Source of the DNA: Doryteuthis pealeii
Taxonomy: Eukaryota; Mollusca; Cephalopoda; Myopsida; Loliginidae
DNA: 64,000 nt
Direction: 5' to 3'
NCBI GenBank assembly: GCA_023376005.1
Contig: CM042157.1
Coordinates: forward strand, 52,273,141-52,337,140
Positions 1 to 9,438 of this stretch are shown piece after piece (position 1 is the first letter of the stretch; each line of letters starts with the position of its first letter). The translations under genes and the position numbers were made by a program. The notes beneath the pieces are model-generated. The model saw only the letters and a list, made by a program, of their open reading frames with translations, made no database searches and had not been told where the DNA came from.

Positions 1-204
1 AAGTGGCTCAAAGAACAGTCAACAGAATAGGGATACATACTTTAACAGTTGAAAATGTTATTCCATGATGATAAACAGGTTGGAGTGATTCCAATTGATC
101 AGTTGGATGCGATAGATATAAAGCTTATTGCCTATAGAACAGGATTGTGATGAGGATAAAATACAGACTATTTGTTGCCATCACAAACAGACCTTGTTGA
201 CTAA
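1..204 (+). pseudogene. Decayed transposase-like gene, upstream piece
   Basis: Two + frames together give a peptide like the N-terminal part of a repetitive invertebrate protein family that databases call uncharacterized or CC8L18.2-like. DIKLIAYR is read at about 115-138. After a frame change, CCHHKQ is read at about 173-190 and KYEW just before 214. The frame is broken near 148. The piece stops at the LINE-like insertion starting at 215, and the same protein resumes at 800. The family match is from memory of its sequence style, and its biochemical role is unknown to me. The 5' end lies outside the window. Confidence 0.5.
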
Positions 205-799
205 ATATGAATGGTTTGGTTTGTTTTGTTTTACGGCATATCAACCTCAGTAGATCATTTAATGCCGATAAAGTTTTGAAATAAATCAATTCTTAATGGA
301 TAATACAATTTTTTTTTAAATACATTTTTCTATTTAACCCATAGATGGGACCCTAACAGGTACTACCACTCCGGGTCAGAGTGGATCAGGGAGCAATGGT
401 GATGAAGCCACATTCCCCAAACCTCCAGAACTGGAACCTCACCATCATATAGTTTAACGTCATTCCCAGGACATGTAGACCCGCAGCCACCGCCTTCTAG
501 CACCCATATGATAAAAAGGGGTTGGGGCTTGCCATAAGGGCAATAGGGTTGGGAAAATCATATAGGTGCTAGGGCTTGACGTGACCAGCTGATTGATCCG
601 AGCACCCGTCTAGCCCAAGATAGGGCCAAAGTGGAGTATTGCATGTTATGAACTGCTCATCCACCTGGGTTCTATCCTTAAACATCACGGATCGCCACCA
701 ACGGCCAACAGGTGGCCCCATTAGGGGAGTCTTAGCCCTCTGCAAAGGTGCAGTCGGTGCATTCTAACGCCCCAGCTGACAGGGTGGATATATGAATGG
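205..799. repeat. 10-bp target-site duplication around LINE-like copy 1
   Basis: The sequence ATATGAATGG occurs at 205-214 and again at 790-799, exactly bracketing the inserted repeat. It lies inside the codons of the interrupted transposase-like gene, so removing one copy restores continuity of the flanking protein similarity. Confidence 0.75.
215..789 (-). mobile_element. LINE-like retroposon, copy 1 (575 bp)
   Basis: This dispersed repeat has homologous copies at 6174-6606 and 8902-9424. Its 3' end lies at the low coordinate and reads, on the - strand, as GGTTGATATGCC, a few bases, and a CAAAACAAACC-like simple tail. Flanking 10-bp direct repeats mark it as an insertion. Three copies share one 3' end but start at different 5' points, which is typical of target-primed reverse transcription. 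I see no coding frame in it, so it is either the 3' end of a LINE or a SINE mobilised by one. It interrupts the transposase-like pseudogene. Confidence 0.75.
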
Positions 800-3080
800 C
801 TTGAAAAGAGATGTTGTATTCCATTTAAAAATCATAAAAAGCAAATTAAAGGCAGTTTGAAACCAATTTCATTGGAGATGGCAAACAAGGCAAAGGCTAA
901 GTTGGTACTAATCCCAGACAAGAAACTCTGCTCTAATTGTCAAATACAAATCCACAAACTTCTTCCTGATGAGAAAATGAAAGAGCTTGAAGCAGGTAAT
1001 TCTGCAGTATCAGAAAAGAGTAGTAATAATAAAGAACCAAGATGTGTATCAGATGAGCAATGAAAAAGCTTGATACAAGTACTTCTGCAGAAACAGAGGA
1101 GAAATATCAATGAATGTTTCTCTATGATTGGAATTTATCCAATAAAAACAAAAGGACTTCATTACTCTGGAAAAGCTCATTTAGGTAAGAGAAAACATTC
1201 TTCTGCAATGCAATGTATAAAGACCAAAGTAGGCAGGTCATTAAATTGTTACTCTGAGCTGTTGAATGATGAGGCTTTGAAATTCAAAAAAGAGATTTTA
1301 GATACAGCTAAGTACTTTGATAAAATGATAAAGCTTCTTGTAGCAAAAATGAAGAGAGTGGAATCAACCAACATAAAAATACAAATCTTGACACTTGCCC
1401 CTACCGACTGGTCACACAAAAAAATCATGTGTATTTGGAGTTTCAGAACACATTGTATGCAAGGCTCACAAATTGTGTTCGTAAAAGGTATTTTAGCTGT
1501 GCCAGAACCAAAAGGGGGCAAGTCTTTGCCTGCTAGTGGAAGCATTTTACCAAGATGATGAATATACTCAACTGATGCCAGGCAGGAAAGACTGTTAGCA
1601 TTAAACATAATATTCATCAGCAGAAAAGACTCATCTTGTGCAACCTAAATGAGCTCTTCAGACCATTCAAGGAACAGAACCTGATAGTATTCTTGGAGTT
1701 TTCAAAATTTTGTAGTCTATGGCTGAAATGCTGTGTCCTTGCTGGTAGTGCAGGTACACATGCCGTATGTGTATGTACCATCCAACAAAACATGAAATTA
1801 TTACTGGAACCACTGAATGTATCATATCAAGATCTCTTGAAATATATTGTCTGTAATACCAGTAGCAGAGAGTGTATGATTCATAGGTGGCCAAATTGTC
1901 CTAAATCACCTATGACACCATCGAAGAAAATATTGATAACACTGAATCAATAGAGTTCTCACAATGGATAACAACTGACCGATTGACTTTGACAACACAA
2001 AAGGAATCCTGTCAAGCTTACATTGATTTAGTTGTTTTGCAATTGAATAAATTAGCACCTCATTTTTAATTGGCTAAATCACAATCCAGGTACTTAAAGC
2101 AAAGAAAGGAGGAGATTAGTGATTTTGAAGTTTTGTTCCTGGGAGATTTTGCCAAGAACTACAAATTTATAGTTCAAGATGAGATCCAGAGTTTTCATTG
2201 GAGTACCTCACAATGTACTTTACATCCAGTGGTACTCTACTTTAAACTTGAAAATGCAATGCAAAAATCATTGTTTCTGCATTATGTTGAGTGACAACTC
2301 ACATGTAGCATTTGTTTATATGGTACAGAAAAAAATTGAGGTAATCAGGCCTACCTTGCCAAATATAAAAAATAGTGAGTATTTTACTGATAGTTGCACA
2401 GCGCAATACAAGAACTTAGCCAATTTTGCAACCATCAGAAATATTTGGGTCTCAATACAAAATGGAATCTCTTTGCAACAAGTCATGGTAAACAACCATG
2501 TGATGGTATAGGGGGACAGTGAAAAGGATAATGTCTAAAGAAAGTCTCTGAAGACCAACTACCAAAAAAAATCCTTTCCAAAAATTTATGTTTGAATATT
2601 GCAGATCTGCAATTGAAGGTATCAAATTAATTCTGGTTGAAAAGGAGGAAGTTGAGGAAGAAAGGAGGAGCCTCAACATGAGATTTAAAAATGCATCCAC
2701 AGTCCCAGGAACAAGAAGTTTTCATCAATTTATTCCACTCATCAGAGATAAAATAGCCATAAAACAATGTAGTGAAGATGAAAACTATGACCTAAGACAT
2801 GACTTTTCTATTGGAACTGAAGAAAAACAGGGAAATTAGTTGTTTCAGGATATGTTTGTTGCAGGTGTGACAATAAAATTTGGATTGATACAGAGAATGA
2901 CTTGCTGATTAAGTTAGTGCGCCCAGCTCTTCCATCTTGTTCATTTTACTGGGAAGAGGATTTTAAGGATATGTTTTGTGCCATTCACAAATATTCTGTG
3001 CACTGTTGATGTCCCTATAACACCAAATGGTAGAGTTTACATTCTGTCCAAGATGGTCTATACACACAACAAAATTTATG
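800..3080 (+). pseudogene. Decayed transposase-like gene, main body
   Basis: Conserved-looking blocks follow one another in shifting + frames. A basic segment with CSNCQ is read at 857-1060. AKYFDKMIKLL is followed by LAPTDWS at about 1300-1410. Next come SFHWSTSQCTLHP at about 2190-2235, then AQYKN at about 2400-2415. ATSHGK then PCDGIGG are read at about 2476-2515, and VKRIMSKESL follows after a frame change. The block around 2820-3080 resembles the small C-terminal domain of the same family (VGVTIKF-like start, then PITPNGR at about 3010-3035). The DG/SQYKN plus ATSHGK-PCDGIGG layout recurs in repetitive invertebrate proteins that I think are transposon-derived. At least five frame breaks or stops make it non-functional. 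The catalytic chemistry of the family is not something I can state. Confidence 0.55.
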
Positions 3081-4439
3081 GCACAGTGTAGTTTAAAATG
3101 TAATATTTTAAAGACTCCTTGTATATTCATTTTTATTATCACTTTCTTTTGAATGAAAAAATCAAATGTTTTTGTTTCATGAAAATAATTGAAAAATAGT
3201 AAAAAATATAAAAATGAAAAAACAAAAAAAAAAAACACAATTTTTTTTTAACTTCATGTTTAGTGGTATCTACAAATATTCTATGCACTGTTAATTATCA
3301 TGCCTGAGGCAATGTTTACCAGTTGTTAAAGACTATCTATAAAAAAAAAATTTAAAAAAAGCAATATCTGCAAAATATATTGATAAGAACAATATTATTG
3401 AATAGCACAAGTCACTGAGCACAATATCAACATTTGAGAGTTCATGGAGCATTAGGATGATTGTCTTTAATTATAATCTTTCACTGAAATCCTGCACGTA
3501 CATAGGAAAAAAACTCTGAACTTGGCAGGTTCATATCTTCTAAAGTAGACTTTGCTCCCACACAAAATTATTTGATGAACTTAGGCAGACATAGCAGATA
3601 TTAAGAAAAAAATATGAAAATTGAAGAGGACACATTTTCGATAGACTGACCGTAAGCTACATAGGTGAAAAGTTGTTGATTTTGGAGTCATGCATTTGGG
3701 TGGGCAAAATAAAATTTTCTATCAGGTATAGGGTTAAAATAGTTGGATATTTGGATTCTACAGTCCTTATTTGCCTTACATACCAAATTTCAGAAATATT
3801 GAATGTATGAAAGTATTTTTTTTTAAATTAAAAAAAAAAAAAAACACTGAGATTTTGCGACACCGCACAGCCTTAATTTTGAGGCAAAATTATATCCCCC
3901 CTCTAAAATCGGAACGGTAAGGTTTAAGACAAAATAATTTGGCATACTTTCCTAACTCATGAAGGGGAACATTTGTGTTAGATTTCAGGTAATTCGGTGT
4001 CGGTGGGTTCAGATTTCAACTTTTTGCTGGTGTTTTGACATGAAATTACCCAAAGGCTAAATGTTTCTTTAATAAAAAAAAATATGAACCTAAAATGGGG
4101 GATCAGATAATTAAATGCTAACAATAGAAAAGTGATCTGACACAGAATAGCATAAAATTATTTAAATTTATACATTTCTCCCACTGCAACCCTTTAGTTC
4201 AAATTAAATATTTTTACTTAGTCACATTGATATGTCTTCAAAATTTAGTTTCAAAGAAATTATTCCATAAAAAAGATGTTTTAATGTTCCCCCTGCTGAG
4301 TCATTTTATGTAGAACTAAAATTATGTACTAAATTATATAGTCTAAAATTTAACTTTTGATCCCATATTTTGGTTTGTTATATGTTGGGCCTATGAATAA
4401 CTTCTAAGATTACCAAGGCAGGTTTATTATGTATAAAAT
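3081..4439. other. AT-rich non-coding stretch
   Basis: No convincing coding frame, RNA gene or clear repeat is visible. It has A- and T-runs (3222-3250, 3815-3844). It may contain the decayed 3' end of the preceding element and the unspliced intron of the gene that continues at 4506. Confidence 0.5.
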
Positions 4440-4505
4440 GTGATTTTTAATTCTAAATCTTTTCCTTTGCTAAATTTGTTAGACTTTTTTCTTTTTTCTT
4501 TAAAG

Positions 4506-4651
4506 GTTGTAAAGGATAAAATGTCTCTGAAATATTTGGAGAAATTCACTATTGCTGTGAACAATGCCTTGAACAATGTCACTGTTCAAAATATTGATGA
4601 TGGAGAAGAGGAGGGCACAACATTTCTGGAGATGAGAGGACAAGATAATAT
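4506..4651 (+). CDS. Unidentified host gene, third-last exon
   Basis: A long pyrimidine tract ending in TTTAAAG precedes the exon. The codons run on in phase 0 from the acceptor, and a GTGCGT donor follows at 4652. The exon encodes about 48 residues, beginning VVKDKMSLKYLEKF, with an acidic patch GEEEG near the end. It ends after two bases of a codon, and the acceptor at 7186 supplies the third base in frame, which strongly supports the splice. An internal ATG at 4521 is not chosen as a start, because the frame is open up to the acceptor and upstream exons are expected outside this window. I do not recognise the protein. A chromatin- or condensin-type C-terminal tail is only a guess. Confidence 0.6.
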
Positions 4652-4734
4652 GTGCGTTTTTTTTTTTTTTTTTTTTTTTTTTTTTCCTTGGATATTTTTT
4701 GCAATTGTCAGATATTTTAGAAATTATTATTTAG

Positions 4735-4736
<2 letters not shown>

Positions 4737-4766
<30 letters not shown>
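4737..4766. repeat. AT microsatellite
   Basis: About 15 uninterrupted AT dinucleotides lie immediately left of the fold-back element. Confidence 0.9.
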
Positions 4767-4769
<3 letters not shown>

Positions 4770-5157
4770 GGGATGCTGATAGGTTTTTAATTTAGTGCAT
4801 CCTGGGATGCACGGATTTGATTTGATGGGTCCCAACTAAAGTTTTTTAATAAATTGCAGAGTTTTTATCTATAATTAACTAAAGCTGTCTAACCTTTACC
4901 TTGTATTACATACAGTGTAATTTGTTTCCAAGAAAATATTGAAATGTATCTACACTTAGCTGGAAATGGTGAGGGAAGGAAAAAAAACACTGGAACGCAT
5001 GGATACGGTTTTTCTGCATCTTTTTAGATTTTTCTGCACCAGTGATGTAGGATGCATACCTATCAGTGTGTGTGTATATGTAAGTATATATATGAGGGTA
5101 AGTAAACAAACAAATGTGTTTATTTTTATATGGCTTTTAGACGACAATTTTTGGTGT

Positions 5158-5435
5158 ATATGTGCTTAATTGAAGTCATACCTAATTTTGAAAATTAATT
5201 AGTTAATAATTAATGAATTTAGGCGGGCATATATGTTCAAATGTAAGGCTAAACAAATTGAGAAAATGTCAATCCCTGAATGTACAGTTTGACCTATTAG
5301 ATCTCATCAGCATTCAGGGATTGACATTTTCTCAATTTGTTTAGCCTTACATTTGAACATATATGCCCGCCTAAATTCATTAATTATTAACTGATTAATT
5401 TTCAAAATTGGGTATGACTTCAATTAAGCACATAT
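5158..5435. repeat. Near-perfect 125-bp-arm hairpin
   Basis: Positions 5158-5282 and 5311-5435 are reverse complements with only two or three mismatches that I can find, separated by 28 bp. A transcript of either strand would fold into a very long stem. The loop holds the hammerhead-like core described separately. Confidence 0.9.
5269..5322 (-). ncRNA. Hammerhead-like ribozyme core in hairpin loop (degenerate)
   Basis: On the - strand the loop reads CCCTGAATG, CTGATGA, GATC-TAATA-GGTC, AAAC, TGTA, CATTCAGGG. CCCTGAATG and CATTCAGGG pair as stem I. CTGATGA matches the CUGANGA core, and GATC/GGTC forms stem II. AAAC stands where GAAAC is expected. AC/GU can make a tiny stem III, with GUA as the cleavage triplet directly before the stem I 3' strand. 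The order and junctions fit the hammerhead fold, but the G of GAA is missing, so activity is doubtful. It could be a relic of an active retroelement ribozyme or coincidence within a palindrome. Confidence 0.45.
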
Positions 5436-5438
5436 CCT

Positions 5439-5440
<2 letters not shown>

Positions 5441-5496
<56 letters not shown>
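5441..5496. repeat. AT microsatellite
   Basis: About 28 uninterrupted AT dinucleotides lie directly after the right arm of the inner hairpin. Confidence 0.9.
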
Positions 5497-5499
<3 letters not shown>

Positions 5500-6173
5500 A
5501 TCTACATTGTTTTGACGTATCAGTGTGGCTAAACTTAGCAGGATACCTTCAGTCAGTATCAAAACCTGACTGATTTTTCATCAGTCAGTTCCTCACCACA
5601 CCACACCACACTTGCAATTTGATAAAAAAAAACTTTAGTTGGGACCCATCAAATCCGTGCGTCCCTGGATGCCCTAAATTAAAAACCTATCAGTATGAGG
5701 GAAAATTTAATTCATATTCATCGCAACGTCTTGTCAGGCGACTGCCACTCCTTCATCCATTGTCTGTTTGTGGGCTCGTTCATGACTCTTTAATCCCGTC
5801 AAAGTCCTGCATATCCTAGAACATATCTGGCACATGTAGCGATTCATAAATACATACATAGGTATATATATCAAAGTAACCAGAGAATTCAGACCTATTT
5901 TTTATAGGTGTGTCTTGCAAATTAAACAAAAACGGTGACAGTTATCTAATTACCCTCCAGGGAGGTCTATCAGGCATTCAGAACATTATATACATACACA
6001 CACACACACACACAGTTTAAGACTAAAACAGGGACCCCTTTTTCTTTTTTCTTTTTTTTGGCCACATCTCATCAGAAGAATTCCATGAAGGAAGTAATAA
6101 AAGAGGAATTACAACAGAATGCCTAAAAGCAGGAAATAAATTAAAAAAAAAAAAAATATAACCATATACCTTT

Positions 6174-6606
6174 GGCTCTATCTTGGGCTAGACAGGTGCT
6201 CGGAGAGGCCCCCTCCGATCAATCGGTTGGTTACATCAAGCCCTAGCACCTATATGATTTTCCCAACCCTATTGCCCTTATGGCAAGTCCCAACCGTTTT
6301 TATCATATGGGTGCTAGAAGGTGGTGGCTGAGGGTCTACATGTCCTGGGAATGACGTTAAACTCTATCTGATGGTGAGGTTCCAGTTCTAGAGGTTTGGG
6401 GAATGTGGAGCACCCCTTCATCACCATTGCTCCCTGGTCCACTCTGATCCGGGGTGGTAGTACCTGTCAGGGTCCCATCTATGGGTTAAATAGAGAAATG
6501 TATTTATAAAAAAATTGTATTATCCATTAAGAATTGATTTATTTCAAAACTTTATCGGCATTAAATGACCCACTGAGGTTGATATGCCATAAAACCAAAC
6601 CAAAAG
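6174..6606 (+). mobile_element. LINE-like retroposon, copy 2 (433 bp, 5' truncated)
   Basis: This copy matches copy 1 in reverse orientation, from the GGCTCTATCTTGGGCTAGAC segment to the GGTTGATATGCC end and a CCAAACCAAAA tail. Nine-base direct repeats, TATACCTTT, lie at 6165-6173 and 6607-6615. It starts further downstream than copies 1 and 3, so it is 5' truncated. It lies in the host gene intron in sense orientation. Confidence 0.8.
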
Positions 6607-7185
6607 TATACCTTTTTTCTTCACGTGTTGTGATTGGTGGAATTAAGAATGGTTGGACTAAAAAGGAGTAAGGAATAAAATTGCTTTTGTGCACCAAGTG
6701 AAGGAAGTAATTTACTGATGAGTACAGCTAGGTGTAACTCATTGGTTGAGGCCTCCAAGATAGTGAACATAGAGGGATTATAGGCCGTGGCATCTGAAGC
6801 ACCGATACAAGCTGTCAGAATTTTCTACTTGGACAGTAAAAGAATTTCCTTGACTAGAGAGTGTAGAAGAGAATTATAATACATTTAAGCTACTTGAATC
6901 AGTGTGTTTAACTTATTAGATTGTTTGTAAAATCAATTGTCCTTTGGCAAAGAGATAAGGTTTCCTACCATGTTCAGTGCCACCAGCAGTTGATAACTAT
7001 TCACACAATTTTTGTACAAAACATTCATATTGTCAAATATCATTTATATAATATATAGGATTTTTTTAAATTTATTAACATTGCAGAAATATGTATCTTT
7101 CTTTTCATCCTATTTTAAGGGTTGATTTAAGAAAAAATAAATAAAAATGAAAAAATTAACTTTAATGAATATATTTTTTCTCCAG

Positions 7186-7365
7186 AAATGGCAATTATGA
7201 TGGTTCCTCTGAAAATTCAATAAAGACACCTAGGGTCACAACAGAAGCCATTAAAAATGCTAAGAAATCTTCTGTTGCTGTTAAAAAGACACCAGCTGCC
7301 ACCATAATTGCTGGCAAAGATACTCAGGCACTGCTCAACTTTTCCAGGACTCCAGCTACCAAAAC
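7186..7365 (+). CDS. Unidentified host gene, penultimate exon
   Basis: The acceptor TTCTCCAG and donor GTGAGT bound 180 bp. The exon completes the split codon of the previous exon and encodes about 60 residues that are rich in Lys, Thr, Ser and Ala. They include IKTPRVTTEAIKNAK, KKTPAATI and SRTPATK. Three TP dipeptides next to basic residues look like proline-directed kinase sites and suggest a disordered nuclear tail. This is inferred from composition alone. The exon ends after two bases of a codon that the next exon completes. Confidence 0.65.
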
Positions 7366-7716
7366 GTGAGTACAATAGCTCCTACTCCTGCCTGGGGGTA
7401 GGGTATATTTATTTTATTTATATTTATTTGGAAGTATTTCAAATAAAAAATGTTTTGTTTTCAGCAATTTTTTTTTAATGTTACATATACGATTAAGTTT
7501 AACTTCAACACTCCTAGTAGCACTAACAATTTGACTATTTTCATTTTTTAAAACTGTTGCTCTTCATAAATATTTTCTCCTTACAATACAACCCTTAATC
7601 ATTCCTCATTAACCATCAAAGAAAAGATTAATTTTATTTTTATTTATTTTAAGTTTTTTGATTATTTAATTCTATGTTTTAATTAATTAATTTTTTTTTT
7701 TTTCTTTCTTTTTCAG
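7366..7716 (+). other. Last intron
   Basis: This 351-bp intron has GTGAGT at the 5' end and a strong pyrimidine tract ending in TTTCAG. It contains A/T-rich sequence only. Confidence 0.65.
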
Positions 7717-7750
7717 ATCTGTTAAAAAGAAAACTTTATTCAATGAGTAA
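7717..7750 (+). CDS. Unidentified host gene, terminal exon coding part
   Basis: After the TTTCAG acceptor, the first base completes a Thr codon. The frame then reads SVKKKTLFNE and stops at TAA 7748-7750. The basic KKK cluster could belong to a nuclear localisation signal. The joined tail of the three exons is about 118 residues. The 3' untranslated region continues to the poly(A) signal near 7930. Confidence 0.65.
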
Positions 7751-7929
7751 ATCTACAAGAAAAAGAATGAAGAGAAATAATAATGAAAGTCATTTTGTTT
7801 TTTTGTTTTTTTTTTCAATTTCACCAAATTAAACATTAATCTATCCTTCTTATCTGTCATCTCTTGTCTTTTCTTCTGTTTTTCATGCACCCCCCCCCCC
7901 CCCAAAAAAAAGTTTTTCATTCATCTGAT

Positions 7930-7935
7930 AATAAA
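7930..7935 (+). terminator. Poly(A) signal of host gene
   Basis: AATAAA lies 180 bp after the stop codon and is followed by a T-rich downstream stretch (7939-7945). This fits cleavage and polyadenylation in the next 10-30 bases. Confidence 0.55.
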
Positions 7936-8104
7936 GATTTTTTCTTAAACTGTTGATATTTTGTTAACTCCTGTTTTTCTCAGTATTTCTGATTATATTT
8001 GACCTTGGATATATTCTAGTTTTCTTTTATGTTTATTATAGTTCTGAGCTTAGTTTTAGTTCTATCTTGTTTCTCTTTAACTGCTTTTTACTCCCAGGGA
8101 ACTG

Positions 8105-8297
8105 TATATTTGGCCCTTTATTTTGTTGGTATGCAAATTGGCTACTACTTCAAGGCTCTCATATTTATCATTTGGAGTATGTCTTTCTTTGCACAGAAAG
8201 ACATATATTTGGCCCTTTATTTTGTTGGTATGCAAATTGGCTACTACTTCAAGGCTCTCATATTTATCATTTGGAGTATGTCTTTCTTTGCACAGAA
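8105..8297. repeat. Two-copy tandem duplication, 99-bp period
   Basis: A 94-bp block from TATATTTGGCCC to TTTGCACAGAA occurs at 8105-8198 and 8204-8297. The two copies look identical and are separated by five bases. The period is 33 codons, so an open frame (8029-8460) runs through both copies. That frame is strongly hydrophobic and poor in charged residues, and I do not take it as a gene. Confidence 0.9.
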
Positions 8298-8887
8298 TCC
8301 TAACCATCTATTACATGATTTAGTGCTCTTTTTTTTTCTTTTCTTTTTTTTGATTATCATATACTTTTTGAAGAAATCTCTGTCAACATGTATCTATTGT
8401 ATTTTCGCTTCCACAGATCAAAAAAGAAAAAAACCCAAAAAAACAAGTTCTTGCTTGTAGTTTAAAGTGTCTTCTAATTGAAATTTCAAGAATATTGATA
8501 AAGATTAGCCACTTTGATTTTACAATAAAAGTAACATGTAAAAGTCTCAGAAAAAAGTTAATTCTAAGCAATTTCAGCTGTTTGAGGCAAAATACCGTTT
8601 TAACTCGCTCTAAGCTTGGGTAGTTTATTAATTGTTTTTAATGTTCTAATGTTAAAAGTTGCAATAATGAATTTTTTTTGTCTCTAAGTTTGCTTTGGGT
8701 TTTGGCTCTGTAGCTGATTTTTTGTTTAACACTGAGGCTAGAGTTCTATAAAATACATCCCTTGTTTATCCATAGGGCAGTATGGTTTGGACATATGATT
8801 TGATTTCTAGTCAGTGCAATGTTTCAGTGGTTATTTAGTTATCTCCTCAATAGATGTTATTCTTAGATGAGTAGCAGTTAGCTCCTT
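8298..8887. other. AT-rich non-coding stretch
   Basis: I see no gene or repeat family I can name here. Confidence 0.4.
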
Positions 8888-8901
8888 ACTAAACTGTTTG
8901 A

Positions 8902-9424
8902 CCATCTTGTCGGATGGAGCTGTAGAATAAGCTCTGTAAAGGGGAAAATCAGACCCTCCCAACAGAGCCATCTGTTGGCAATGGGTGGTGACCCGTGATG
9001 CTTAAGGATGGAATCTTGGTGGCTGAGCAGTCCATGACTTGCAATACTCTACTTTGGTTCTTAGTTAGGCTATACGGGTGGTCGGAGAGGCCCCCTAACA
9101 CTTATATAGTTGTCCCAACCCTATTTCCCTTATGGCAAGCCCCAGCCCTTTTTATCATATGTGCTAGGTTTACCCAATGGTGAAGTTCCAATTCTGGAGT
9201 TCTGTGAAATGTGGAGTACCCCTTCATAACCATTACTCCTAGGTCCATTGTGACCTGGAGGGGTAGTAAGGGTCCCATCTATAATTTAAATTTTTAAAAA
9301 ATAGTTTAAAAAATTTAGTTTGAAAAAATGTTGAATACCCATCAAGAATGAATAAAACAAAACATCTTCAGCATAGCAGAACCCAACCATGGTTGATATG
9401 CCATAAAAACCAACCAACCAACCA
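8902..9424 (+). mobile_element. LINE-like retroposon, copy 3 (523 bp)
   Basis: This copy is homologous to copies 1 and 2 but more diverged. It ends in GGTTGATATGCCATAAAAA followed by several ACCAA units. Fourteen-base direct repeats, ACTAAACTGTTTGA, lie at 8888-8901 and 9425-9438. Like copy 1, it includes the extra 5' segment around CCATCTGTTGGC that copy 2 lacks. Confidence 0.8.
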
Positions 9425-9438
9425 ACTAAACTGTTTGA

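Larger units (their letters stand above)
4776..5693. mobile_element. Fold-back/MITE-like element with ~80-bp terminal inverted repeats
   Basis: The left end starts CTGATAGGTTTTTAATTTAG. The right end, read on the - strand from 5693, starts with the same 20 bases. The two arms stay alignable for about 80 bp through GGATTTGAT and GGGTCCCAACTAAAG. An even better inverted repeat lies inside (5158-5282 and 5311-5435). No protein frame is present, so this is a non-autonomous element. It sits in the first visible intron of the host gene. I could not identify a clear target duplication, because the left side abuts the AT microsatellite. Confidence 0.7.
4652..7185 (+). other. Intron holding two transposable elements
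   Basis: This 2534-bp intron runs from GTGCGT to TTCTCCAG. It contains a poly-T tract (4658-4685), an AT microsatellite, the fold-back element 4776-5693 and LINE-like copy 2 at 6174-6606. The rest (5694-6164 and 6616-7185) is AT-rich with no other feature I can name, apart from a short CA repeat near 5996-6014. Confidence 0.6.

Noticed and set aside
1249..1894. Antisense open frames over the transposase-like pseudogene
   Set aside because: They are shadows of the + strand blocks, which alone show family-like motifs in order.
6712..6745. Another hammerhead starting CTGATGAGTAC
   Set aside because: A three-pair stem could form but no GAAA follows it and stem I partners are absent.
8029..8460. 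Membrane protein gene at 8029-8460
   Set aside because: The hydrophobic frame is low in complexity, carries a 99-bp tandem duplication and poly-T-derived Phe runs, and overlaps open frames in other phases.
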